Positions 8,889 to 16,512 of a stretch of 33,823 nt of DNA are shown in pieces (the stretch's first letter is position 1; each line of letters opens with the position of its first letter). The DNA is taken from contig JAEWHK010000030.1 of NCBI GenBank assembly GCA_023387815.1, positions 1 to 33,823 on the forward strand. Direction: 5' to 3'. The position numbers and the translations under genes were made by a program. The DNA comes from Pseudomonadota bacterium. GTDB taxonomy: Bacteria > Pseudomonadota > Gammaproteobacteria > Burkholderiales > Burkholderiaceae_B. The notes under the pieces are model-generated. The model made no database searches. It saw nothing but the letters and a program-made list of their open reading frames with translations, and was not told the origin of the DNA.

Positions 8889-8957
8889 CTTATGATGACT
8901 TTGCTGTCTGCCGGCTGCGCCCGGAGGCCAGGTTCACCTGATTGAAAAGGAGTCTGT

Positions 8958-9881
8958 ATGGAATCGTCTCGCCTGAACTTTGTCAACTGTATGAGTCCTG
9001 CGGGCATTCATCGAATGGCCTATCGTGAATGGGGAGATCCGGCGAACAGAAAGATCCTGCTGTGTGTACACGGTCTTTCACGCAACGGCCAGGATTTTGA
9101 TGAGGTGGCCAAAGCCATGAGCGATGAATACCTTGTGGTCTGCCCGGACATCGCAGGTCGTGGCGCTTCGGATTTTCTGAAGAATCCGGCCTCATATGTG
9201 GTGCCTCAGTATGTGTCCGATCTGATTACGCTGCTGGCCCGCTTGCAGCCCGAATCCCTGGACTGGCTGGGTACCTCCATGGGCGGGCTGATTGCACTGG
9301 CATTTGCCGGGTATACCGGCATGGCTGATGCAGCAATCCGGGCAGAGGGCAGAACTGCCTTGCCGCCATCCACGGGACTGTCCATTCGCAAGCTGATACT
9401 CAATGATGTGGGGCCGGTTATTGAATCGGCTTCCATCGAAAGGATCGCGGGCTATGTGGGGCTGCCACTGACTTTTGCGTCTTTTGACGAGGCGGTGAAT
9501 CATATGAAAACCAATGCGCGCTCATTTGGTCCAATGAGTGACGAGCAGTGGGTTCAGTTCACCCGAGCCGTCATCATTCAGGATGGCGAACAATGGAAAC
9601 AGCACTATGACCTTGGTATTGCGAAGGCTTTCGAAGGACTGAAAGACGAGAAAGCACTTAAGGCCGGCGAGGCCATGTTGTGGCGCGCCTTTGAATCGCT
9701 GCAATGTCCGATTCTACTGATTCGCGGGGCCGAGTCGGATCTGCTGAGCGCCGACACCGCAATACAGATGCAGCAGCGTAACAGCCATCTGCAATTGCTG
9801 GAAATTGCCGGAACCGGGCATGCGCCGTCGCTCCTGCCGCAAGAGCAGGTGCAGGCGGTCAGGGCATTTCTGCTGTCCTGA
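8958..9881 (+). CDS. Alpha/beta hydrolase
   Basis: This is a 307-residue alpha/beta hydrolase fold protein of unknown substrate. An oxyanion-hole motif VHGLSRNG follows the third strand, the nucleophile elbow GTSMGG places the catalytic serine at residue 107, and GTGHAPSL near the C-terminus supplies the histidine (about 288). The acid is probably in the RGAESDLLS segment. No signal peptide is visible, so it should be cytoplasmic. The start is fixed by AAGGAG about 6 bases upstream of ATG 8958. It follows comEC by 69 bp in the same direction. It could act as an esterase, lactonase or similar; nothing in the sequence narrows this. Confidence 0.85.
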   Translation: MESSRLNFVNCMSPAGIHRMAYREWGDPANRKILLCVHGLSRNGQDFDEVAKAMSDEYLVVCPDIAGRGASDFLKNPASYVVPQYVSDLITLLARLQPESLDWLGTSMGGLIALAFAGYTGMADAAIRAEGRTALPPSTGLSIRKLILNDVGPVIESASIERIAGYVGLPLTFASFDEAVNHMKTNARSFGPMSDEQWVQFTRAVIIQDGEQWKQHYDLGIAKAFEGLKDEKALKAGEAMLWRAFESLQCPILLIRGAESDLLSADTAIQMQQRNSHLQLLEIAGTGHAPSLLPQEQVQAVRAFLLS

Positions 9882-10023
9882 TGCTGTCATTGCTGGCAAG
9901 AGCGCGTAAAATGTCAGAATAATGACGTTCGGATCACATCCATCGTGCCACGAAGTAACGTATGGCATGAAAGGGTGGGGCGTATCTTCGGGCATTTTGC
10001 TAATTGTCGGGATGAAATAAAAC

Positions 10024-10872
10024 ATGACTGAACCACTGCCGTTCAAGGCAGATCTGCACTGCCACTCCACAGCTTCAGACGGTGTGCTTGCACCCGCTGA
10101 CGTGGCGGCACGCGCACATGCCAATGGTGTTACGCTCTGGAGTCTGACGGATCATGATGAAATCCGTGGCATTCCGGAAGCACGCGCGCAGGCGCAGAAA
10201 CTTGGCATGGGTTTCGTGGCGGGAATCGAGATTTCCGTCACCTGGGCCGAACGTACCCTGCACGTCGTCGGCCTCAATATCGATATTGACAGTCCGGGCC
10301 TGAACGCGGGTCTGGAAAAAATCCGCCGCGACCGGGAAACCCGTGCCCGTATGATGGCGGATCAGTTTGAGAAATTCGGCATTCCGGATACTTACGAGGG
10401 TGCGCTTAAATTTGCAGGCAATCCCAATTTGCTGAGTCGCACGCATTTTGCCCGCTACCTGGTTGAACAGGGTTACTGCAAGACCATGCAGGACGTTTTT
10501 GACAAGTATCTTGCGGATGGCAAACCTGCCTACGTCGCCGGTGAATGGGCAGGGCTGGATGAAGCGCTGGGATGGATACACGAGGCAGGCGGCATTGCCG
10601 TGATCGCCCATCCGGGTCGCTATAAATACTCTCGCAGGGAATTCACCACGCTTTTTCGTACATTTAAACTGATGGGCGGCAAGGCGATTGAAGTTGTGAC
10701 CGGCTCACATACGCCGGATCAGTATCATCAGTATGCCAACGTGGCCCGTCAATATGGTTTCATGGCATCCTGCGGATCGGATTTTCACAGTCCTGGCGAA
10801 AGTCGAATAGATCTGGGAAAACTGCCGCCCTTGCCCTCGGATCTGGCACCGGTATGGAAAGCATTTAACTGA
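10024..10872 (+). CDS. rnm: PHP-domain phosphatase, RNase AM / 3',5'-nucleoside bisphosphate phosphatase type
   Basis: Members of this family (E. coli YciV/RNase AM and related 3',5'-nucleoside bisphosphate phosphatases) remove 5' nucleotides from short RNAs or dephosphorylate pAp. The 282-residue protein shows the PHP metal-binding motifs in order: DLHCHSTASDG (about 9-19), TDHDE (about 42-46), GIEIS (about 62-66), AHPGRY (about 196-201) and GSDFHSP (about 256-262). No polymerase domain follows, so it is a stand-alone enzyme and not part of DnaE. A GGGATG ribosome site precedes the ATG. greB starts 4 bp after its stop, so the two form one transcript. Confidence 0.88.
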   Translation: MTEPLPFKADLHCHSTASDGVLAPADVAARAHANGVTLWSLTDHDEIRGIPEARAQAQKLGMGFVAGIEISVTWAERTLHVVGLNIDIDSPGLNAGLEKIRRDRETRARMMADQFEKFGIPDTYEGALKFAGNPNLLSRTHFARYLVEQGYCKTMQDVFDKYLADGKPAYVAGEWAGLDEALGWIHEAGGIAVIAHPGRYKYSRREFTTLFRTFKLMGGKAIEVVTGSHTPDQYHQYANVARQYGFMASCGSDFHSPGESRIDLGKLPPLPSDLAPVWKAFN

Positions 10873-10876
10873 AATT

Positions 10877-11434
10877 ATGAATAAAGCGTTTGTAAAAGAA
10901 AAGGACGATGACGACGACGAGGATCAGGGACACGAAGCGGTTGCCTTGCCCCCTGGTACACGCAATTACATGACGCGTCAGGGCTATAACACCCTGCGCG
11001 AAGAGCTGACTCATCTGATGAACGTGGAAAGACCGGATGTCGTGCAGATTGTCTCGTGGGCTGCATCTAACGGGGATCGCTCGGAGAATGGCGATTATCT
11101 ATATGGCAAGAAGCGTCTGCGCGAAATTGACCGGCGTATCCGTTTTCTGACCAAACGGCTGGAGCAGGCCGAAGTGGTGGATCCCGGTGCGCAACCCGAC
11201 AGGGATCGTGTTTTCTTTGGCGCCGAGGTGGAATACTGTGACGAAGAGGGCGAAACGTTTCGGGTGACGATTGTGGGTGTGGATGAGGCTGAACCTCTGA
11301 AAGGAAAAATCAGCTGGATTTCTCCTGTCGCCCGGGCGCTGCTCAAAGCGCAGGAAGGAGATACGGTGACACTTCGCACGCCGTCCGGGGTCAAACATCT
11401 GGAAGTTCTCGAAATTATTTATCCTGATGCGTGA
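10877..11434 (+). CDS. greB: Transcription elongation factor GreB
   Basis: GreB rescues backtracked RNA polymerase by stimulating transcript cleavage through the secondary channel. The 185-residue protein has the N-terminal coiled coil with the acidic tip motif GDRSENGDYLYGKKRLREID (about 56-75), which delivers the catalytic metal. The C-terminal FKBP-like domain ends LEVLEIIYPDA. The YLYGKKRLREIDRRIRFL wording favours GreB over GreA. An acidic run of Asp/Glu (residues 9-16) precedes the conserved part and makes the protein longer than E. coli GreB (158 aa). The last 20 bp overlap the convergent rlmJ. Confidence 0.93.
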   Translation: MNKAFVKEKDDDDDEDQGHEAVALPPGTRNYMTRQGYNTLREELTHLMNVERPDVVQIVSWAASNGDRSENGDYLYGKKRLREIDRRIRFLTKRLEQAEVVDPGAQPDRDRVFFGAEVEYCDEEGETFRVTIVGVDEAEPLKGKISWISPVARALLKAQEGDTVTLRTPSGVKHLEVLEIIYPDA

Positions 11435-12272
11435 TTGAAAACTGGGCGTGTTCGTCCTGCGCCAGTTGCGATTCCAGAAGAGGCATGGACCCGCGCAGCG
11501 AGGCGATCAGCGTGTATGGCGGATTGATCACAAACATGCCACTCCCGTACAGCCCAAACCCATTTTGCGGTGGCTTTTTGACCGCCAGCTGTGCGTGCAC
11601 CCAGCTGATTCCGGGCAGCTTTTCCAGCTGCTTCTGCATCTCATGAACTTCTTTGCGTCGCACCAGCGGATACCAGACGGCGAAGCATCCGGTCGCAAAT
11701 CGCTTCAATCCTTCTTTGACTGCAGACAGCGTATGACGATAGTCATTTTTGTCTTCATATGACGGATCGATCAGAATGATCCCGCGTCGCGGCGCCGGGG
11801 GAAGCTGGGAAGCCAGTCCCGTGAAGCCATCTTTCTCAAAAACACTCACCTGTCTTGCGACATCCCTGGATTGCATTTGAATGTGTTCATGCAAATGGGT
11901 GATTTCTGTCGGATGCAGCTCGAAAAGACGCAGTTTGTCGGCTTCGCGCATCAGTTGCAGTGCGATCCACGGAGAGCCAGGGTAGACAGTCAGCGCGCCA
12001 TCATCATTAAGCTGTTTTACATGATCAATATAGTCAGCAAGCAGGGGCGGCAGCCCCGACATGTTCCAGAGCCTGCCGATCCCGTCACGGAATTCAGCGG
12101 TTTTTTCGGCCCAGGCATCGGTCAGATCATAAATCCCTGCGCCCGCATGCGTATCGATGACCCAGTACGGTGCCTCCTTGCGATTGAAGTATTGCAGGAT
12201 ATGCAGCAATATTGCGTGCTTCAGGACATCGGCATGGTTGCCTGCGTGAAAGGCGTGACGGTAACTGAACAT
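11415..12272 (-). CDS. rlmJ: 23S rRNA (adenine(2030)-N6)-methyltransferase RlmJ
   Basis: RlmJ methylates A2030 of 23S rRNA using S-adenosylmethionine. The 285-residue protein begins MFSYRHAFHAGNHADVLKH, the family signature. It contains the SAM-binding DTHAGAGIYDL (about 40-50) and the catalytic loop LIDPSYEDKNDY (about 171-182), followed by FATGCFAVWYPLV. The catalytic tetrad reads DPSY where E. coli has DPPY; I do not treat this as inactivating, since the flanking residues are intact. It lies 11 bp after the stop of ugpQ and is probably cotranscribed with it. The 3' end overlaps greB by 20 bp, tail to tail. Confidence 0.94.
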   Translation of the reverse strand: MFSYRHAFHAGNHADVLKHAILLHILQYFNRKEAPYWVIDTHAGAGIYDLTDAWAEKTAEFRDGIGRLWNMSGLPPLLADYIDHVKQLNDDGALTVYPGSPWIALQLMREADKLRLFELHPTEITHLHEHIQMQSRDVARQVSVFEKDGFTGLASQLPPAPRRGIILIDPSYEDKNDYRHTLSAVKEGLKRFATGCFAVWYPLVRRKEVHEMQKQLEKLPGISWVHAQLAVKKPPQNGFGLYGSGMFVINPPYTLIASLRGSMPLLESQLAQDEHAQFSITHQDK

Positions 12273-12283
12273 GGATTGGTGAA

Positions 12284-13045
12284 TTAGTAGATGCCAAGAT
12301 CGGCCGGAATGCGTACCAGCTCATCGGTAAACAGCGCATCGCAGCCCCAGTCAAGCAGCTGTCTGGCACGACGATAATCATTGACGGTATAGGCGCAGAC
12401 TTTATAGCCTGCGTCATGAATACGCCCGATAGTTGCTTCGGTCAGGGTTTTCTGATTCAGATTGATGGACTGGCAGCCCAGGGACTGAAGGATGTCCTCA
12501 AAATCCTCTGGCAATTCGTCAATCAGAAAGGCGCGAGGTATGGTAGGGGCATGTTCTGCAAATGCGGCAAGGGCTTCACGTGAAAATGAAGAGACCAGTG
12601 GCGGGGTGACGGCTTCTTTCCAGAGCTGATTCACCGCCTTTGCAACGGCAACACCTGTTTCCTGTTCACGACCCGGGCAGGGCTTGATTTCAATATTGCA
12701 CAGCAGATGGTTTTCCAGAATGAACCCGGCAAACTGGCTGAAGGCCGGTAACGGTTCACCTGCGTACCAGGCTGAATGCCAGCTACCCATATCCAGTTGC
12801 GCCATTTCGCCAAATGTCATGGTGGCGGCGGCGCCGGAGCCATTGGATGTGCGATCAACGTTGTCATCATGCAGGATGACCAGCACATTATCCTTGCTGA
12901 GCTTGACATCAAATTCAGACATGTCAAAACCGTGGTCAAAGCCACAGCGCAGACCCGCAAGCGTGTTTTCCGGCGCAATCCGGCCGCCGCCGCGGTGGGC
13001 AATAATACGTGGATAGGGCCAGGTAACAGAAGCATTTGAAGACAT
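12284..13045 (-). CDS. ugpQ: Glycerophosphodiester phosphodiesterase
   Basis: This enzyme hydrolyses glycerophosphodiesters to glycerol-3-phosphate and an alcohol. The 253-residue protein shows the GDPD-family TIM-barrel residues: IAHRGGGRIAPENT (His17, Arg18, Glu26), SEFDVKL (Glu44, Asp46) and HDDNVDRTSNGSG (His59), then NIEIK and a C-terminal FTDELVRIPADLG. There is no signal peptide, which fits the cytoplasmic UgpQ type rather than periplasmic GlpQ. No ugp transporter genes lie nearby; its partner is rlmJ, 11 bp downstream. Confidence 0.92.
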   Translation of the reverse strand: MSSNASVTWPYPRIIAHRGGGRIAPENTLAGLRCGFDHGFDMSEFDVKLSKDNVLVILHDDNVDRTSNGSGAAATMTFGEMAQLDMGSWHSAWYAGEPLPAFSQFAGFILENHLLCNIEIKPCPGREQETGVAVAKAVNQLWKEAVTPPLVSSFSREALAAFAEHAPTIPRAFLIDELPEDFEDILQSLGCQSINLNQKTLTEATIGRIHDAGYKVCAYTVNDYRRARQLLDWGCDALFTDELVRIPADLGIY

Positions 13046-13126
13046 GATTCACCAGGTGAGAAAAACCAATATTGCAGCGCAAACCGCAGCGCAATTGCCC
13101 GATTTGGAGCCAAGGTTTTATTTTAA

Positions 13127-13152
13127 TGGAAAAAACGCTTAAAATAAGCGGT
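13127..13152 (-). terminator. Terminator-like hairpin between ugpQ and ppiD
   Basis: On the minus strand CGCTTA, a 3-base loop and TAAGCG are followed by six T residues. It looks like a minus-strand rho-independent terminator, but no minus-strand gene lies upstream: ppiD occupies that side on the plus strand. It may stop antisense transcripts from within ppiD or be left over from a lost gene. The stem is AT-rich and only 6 bp. Confidence 0.4.
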
Positions 13153-13222
13153 TATTCTGCAGAGTGCGGCCAATGGGCGGCTTTTTGCTCTGAATCAGAC
13201 ATTCATCTTGGTCGGGAACCCT

Positions 13223-15187
13223 ATGCTAGAATCCTTTCGCACGCATAAACGCTTACTGCTTATCGTCCTGTTTATTCTGGTCGTGCCTTCATTTGTCTTT
13301 TTTGGTATTTCCGATTACCAATCCTTTACCCAAAATGACGTCAAACTGGCTTCCGTCCGGAAAAACGACATTACTCAGGCGCAATACGATCAGTCCTGGC
13401 GTGAACGGATAAACCAGCTGCGTGAACAGAACGGCAGCAACTTCAATATCAATGCCATTGATACGCCCGCCAACCGACAGGCCTGGCTCGATCAAATGAT
13501 TGACAATCAGGTTCTTCAGCAAGAAATGGTCGATCATAACTACAACGCGACCGATAATATGGTCCGCCAGGCCATCGCCAGCACGCCAGAATTCCAGGAT
13601 AATGGCAAGTACTCATTCCAGAAATACAGCCAGTTTCTGTCAGAACGCAATATCCGTGATGTCGACTACGAGCAATACGTAAGACAGAATCTGGCATTTG
13701 CGCAGTTGCTTGAGCCCATTGCCGGTACCGTCGCCATCCCTTCACAAACGGCATCGCTATTGCAAACGGCCATGACGCAGGAGCGCACAGTCCGACTCAG
13801 AAATTTCGAGGCGGCCGCCTATGAGCAATCCGTGCAGGTCAATGACGAAGAAATCGCGGCCTGGTATGACAAAAACAAACAGTCACTGGAAATTCCTGCT
13901 CATGTGGATGTCGATTATGTCGTCCTGAACCAGGATGCCGCTCTGCAAACCGTTGGTGACGTTTCCGATGCGGATGTAGAAAGCTATTACAAGGCCAATA
14001 TTGCCAAGTACACAAAAAAAGAACGTCGTCAGATCAACCACATTCAGATTCAGATTCCGGCAGGTGCCGATGACGCCGCTGTGAAGGCTGCGCAGGACAA
14101 GGCCAATGAAGTGGCAGAAAAAGCCAAGGCTGATCCTTCCGCGTTCGCCGAGCTGGCCAAAACCTATTCCGATGATGCCGGTTCCAAGAACCAGGGCGGT
14201 AGTCTGGGTACGTTGTCCAAAGGCGATATTGCCGCGCTGGATGATGCCGCTTTCGGTCCTGACAAGCCTGGTATCACTGATCCGGTCAAAATCGACAATG
14301 CCTGGCATGTATTGCAGATTGCCCGCATCGAACCGGGTGAAGTTGAGCCACTGGATCGCCTGAAAGATAACCTCAAAAAAGAAATTCGCCTGCAGCAGGC
14401 CTCAGAAAAATTCGCGGATCTTTCGACCAAGCTGACTCAGGTTGCCAGTACAGAACGCGATTCGTTGCAGCCACTGGTCGATGCGCTGCAACTGCAGGTT
14501 CGTCACGTTAGCGGTGTTGGCGAGTCTGCACTACTGCCCGCAAGCGAGGCTGGCAAGGATGCTGCCATCAGCAGCAAGGATGCGAGCTACTTTGAATCGG
14601 GACGCGTACGCGAAACGCTGTTCTCTGATGAAGTACGCAAGCAGAACAAAAACTCGGGTGTGATCGAAATTTCTCCATCAGAGCTGATGGTCGTGCATGT
14701 AGCCAAAGATGTACCGGCAGCCGTGCCAGAGCTGGCCAGTGTCAAGGAAACCGTACTTAATCGCATTCGTGATGAAAAAGGCAAACAGCAGGCAGCGGAA
14801 GACGGTAAGGCCGAGCTTGCCATGCTTAAGGAAAAAGGGCCTGGTGATCTGACGGGTTTTGGCAAGGAAACCACCATCAGTCGTTTGACGCAATCTCAAT
14901 TGCCGCCAGCCATGCTCAACGCCATCATGAATGCACCGGCAGACGCATTGCCTGCATTCGTTGGCTTTGAGCTGCCCGATGGTTACGCCATTGCGCAGAT
15001 AGAAAAAGTGACCGAGCCAACTGAAGATGCGCGTCGCATGTTTGATCAGTATCTGCGTCAGGCGATGGTAGCCGGCACGGGTGCCGAAGTTGCGCAAGGC
15101 GTCACACGCATGATTCGCCAGTCACACGACGTCAAGATTCATCCTGACGCCGCCAAGGTCGTTAACGTTTCTGACGATAATCAGTAA
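13223..15187 (+). CDS. ppiD: Periplasmic chaperone / peptidyl-prolyl isomerase PpiD
   Basis: PpiD is an inner-membrane-anchored periplasmic chaperone that helps newly exported proteins leave the Sec translocon. The 654-residue protein has a short cytoplasmic N-terminus (MLESFRTHKR), one membrane anchor (about 11-29), a SurA-like N-terminal chaperone domain, and a parvulin rotamase domain (about 265-370) that includes INHIQIQIP, FAELAKTYSDD and GGSLGTLSKGD. A long C-terminal chaperone region follows. I chose ATG 13223 over an in-frame TTG at 13208 because it matches the conserved start and has GGGAAC upstream. The gene is alone in its direction, and its last 26 bp overlap tesA. Confidence 0.93.
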   Translation: MLESFRTHKRLLLIVLFILVVPSFVFFGISDYQSFTQNDVKLASVRKNDITQAQYDQSWRERINQLREQNGSNFNINAIDTPANRQAWLDQMIDNQVLQQEMVDHNYNATDNMVRQAIASTPEFQDNGKYSFQKYSQFLSERNIRDVDYEQYVRQNLAFAQLLEPIAGTVAIPSQTASLLQTAMTQERTVRLRNFEAAAYEQSVQVNDEEIAAWYDKNKQSLEIPAHVDVDYVVLNQDAALQTVGDVSDADVESYYKANIAKYTKKERRQINHIQIQIPAGADDAAVKAAQDKANEVAEKAKADPSAFAELAKTYSDDAGSKNQGGSLGTLSKGDIAALDDAAFGPDKPGITDPVKIDNAWHVLQIARIEPGEVEPLDRLKDNLKKEIRLQQASEKFADLSTKLTQVASTERDSLQPLVDALQLQVRHVSGVGESALLPASEAGKDAAISSKDASYFESGRVRETLFSDEVRKQNKNSGVIEISPSELMVVHVAKDVPAAVPELASVKETVLNRIRDEKGKQQAAEDGKAELAMLKEKGPGDLTGFGKETTISRLTQSQLPPAMLNAIMNAPADALPAFVGFELPDGYAIAQIEKVTEPTEDARRMFDQYLRQAMVAGTGAEVAQGVTRMIRQSHDVKIHPDAAKVVNVSDDNQ

Positions 15188-15836
15188 GCACCTTTTCCAG
15201 GACGGGCCAGACCGTCTCAGCCATGAGTGGCTGGGCCTGTTCAGAAGGGTGAATGCCATCATCCTGATACATCTGGCGATCCAGTGCAAAGGAGGCAAAC
15301 AGAAAGGGCACCAATGCGGTGTCCTTTTCTTTTGCCAGGGTGCCAAACATCTCCTGAAACTGCTTTGCGTAATCCGGCCCGAAGTTCGGGGGAATCTGCA
15401 TGCCAATCAGAATTGTCCGAGCCTGGCTCACTTTGATCTGGTCGATCATCCCGCCCAGATTTTCGCGGCTGGCTTCCAGTGAAAGTCCTCGCAAGGCGTC
15501 GTTGGCTCCCAATTCAAGAATGACAATGGCAGGCTGATGTTTTTTCAGCAGGGCAGGCAGTCGACTGCGGCCCCCGGCGGTGGTATCTCCGCTGATACTT
15601 GCATTGACCAGCTGCGCATCGCCCAGCGCCTCTTTTTTATTTTCCTTCAGCCACTGCACCCATCCGCTACCCCGTCTGATACCATATTCAGCAGACAGGC
15701 TGTCTCCAACGACCAGTATGACGGGCGCGGTGGTTCGGGTCGGACTGTCCTGGGCTTGTGCCCGACCCGGCCCGGTCAATAAGCAAAAACCAAAGAGAAT
15801 GGAAAAAAACCAAATCATGCGATCCGATGTTGTCAT
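15162..15836 (-). CDS. tesA: GDSL arylesterase / thioesterase I (TesA-type)
   Basis: TesA is a periplasmic multifunctional esterase of the SGNH/GDSL family (thioesterase, lysophospholipase, arylesterase). The 224-residue protein has an N-terminal signal peptide (hydrophobic stretch WFFSILFGFCLL, cleavage probably after ...GRAQA). The SGNH blocks are GDSLSAEYG (nucleophile Ser), NASISGDTT (Gly), ELGANDALRG (Asn) and DDGIHPSEQAQ (catalytic Asp and His). Two starts are possible: ATG 15836 gives an Arg before the hydrophobic stretch, as signal peptides prefer, and ATG 15818 is the alternative. Either way the gene begins against or within ybbA, a head-to-head arrangement also known for tesA/ybbA in E. 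coli. Its 3' end overlaps ppiD by 26 bp. Confidence 0.92.
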   Translation of the reverse strand: MTTSDRMIWFFSILFGFCLLTGPGRAQAQDSPTRTTAPVILVVGDSLSAEYGIRRGSGWVQWLKENKKEALGDAQLVNASISGDTTAGGRSRLPALLKKHQPAIVILELGANDALRGLSLEASRENLGGMIDQIKVSQARTILIGMQIPPNFGPDYAKQFQEMFGTLAKEKDTALVPFLFASFALDRQMYQDDGIHPSEQAQPLMAETVWPVLEKVLTDYRQKR

Positions 15837-16512
15837 TGAAGTGTCTCATTTGAAAAAGCAGGTTGCCGAGGCAACAGGGATTCTGCACATTTTAGATGAT
15901 ATTTCATTTGTACTTGAGCACGGTTCAACACTGGCCATTACAGGCAGTTCCGGATCCGGAAAATCAACGCTGCTGGGCATTCTGGCCGGGCTTGATACAC
16001 CGACATCGGGAGAAGTCCGACTGATGGGCCAAAATATTTTCGAGCTGAATGAAGATGACCGCGCCGTACTGCGGGCAAAAAGTGTGGGTTTCGTTTTCCA
16101 GTCGTTTCAGCTATTGCCTAATCTCACAGCACTGGAGAATGTCATGCTGCCGCTCGAGCTGCAAGGACAACCTGCACAGGAGCGCGCTGCGCACATGCTC
16201 GAACGGGTGGGATTGACCAGTCGTATCAATCATTATCCGAAAACGCTGTCAGGCGGTGAAAAACAGCGGGTAGCGCTTGCCCGGGCGTTTGTGGTGGATC
16301 CGGCCATTCTGTTTGCCGATGAACCTACGGGTAGTCTGGATACCGAGACAGGTCAGCGTATTGCCGAACTGATGTTTGATATGAATCGTGAAAAAGGCGC
16401 CACGCTGGTGCTGGTCACGCATGACGAGCGCCTGGCGGCGCGATGTGAGCAGAAGATTACCCTTGTTTCCGGACGACTGTCGGCTACAGCACCGGATCCT
16501 GATTTGGTCTGA
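15817..16512 (+). CDS. ybbA: YbbA-type ABC transporter ATPase
   Basis: This 231-residue ABC ATPase belongs to the MacB/LolD-like group. It has Walker A GSSGSGKST (about 45-53), Q-loop FVFQSFQLLPNL, signature LSGGEKQRVALARA, Walker B ILFADEPTGSLD and the switch THDERLAAR. The text closely follows E. coli YbbA, and the position divergent from tesA supports that name. In E. coli, YbbA works with the large permease YbbP; here no permease follows, because the convergent spoT overlaps the last 29 bp. I chose ATG 15817 to match the YbbA start; ATG 15799 is an in-frame alternative. Function without a neighbouring permease is open. Confidence 0.88.
   Translation: MRSDVVIEVSHLKKQVAEATGILHILDDISFVLEHGSTLAITGSSGSGKSTLLGILAGLDTPTSGEVRLMGQNIFELNEDDRAVLRAKSVGFVFQSFQLLPNLTALENVMLPLELQGQPAQERAAHMLERVGLTSRINHYPKTLSGGEKQRVALARAFVVDPAILFADEPTGSLDTETGQRIAELMFDMNREKGATLVLVTHDERLAARCEQKITLVSGRLSATAPDPDLV

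Noticed and set aside
13157..13192. GC-rich stretch with a T tract upstream of ppiD, possible plus-strand terminator left from a lost hupB/tRNA neighbour
   Set aside because: The arms do not pair well, and no tRNA or hup fragment is visible.
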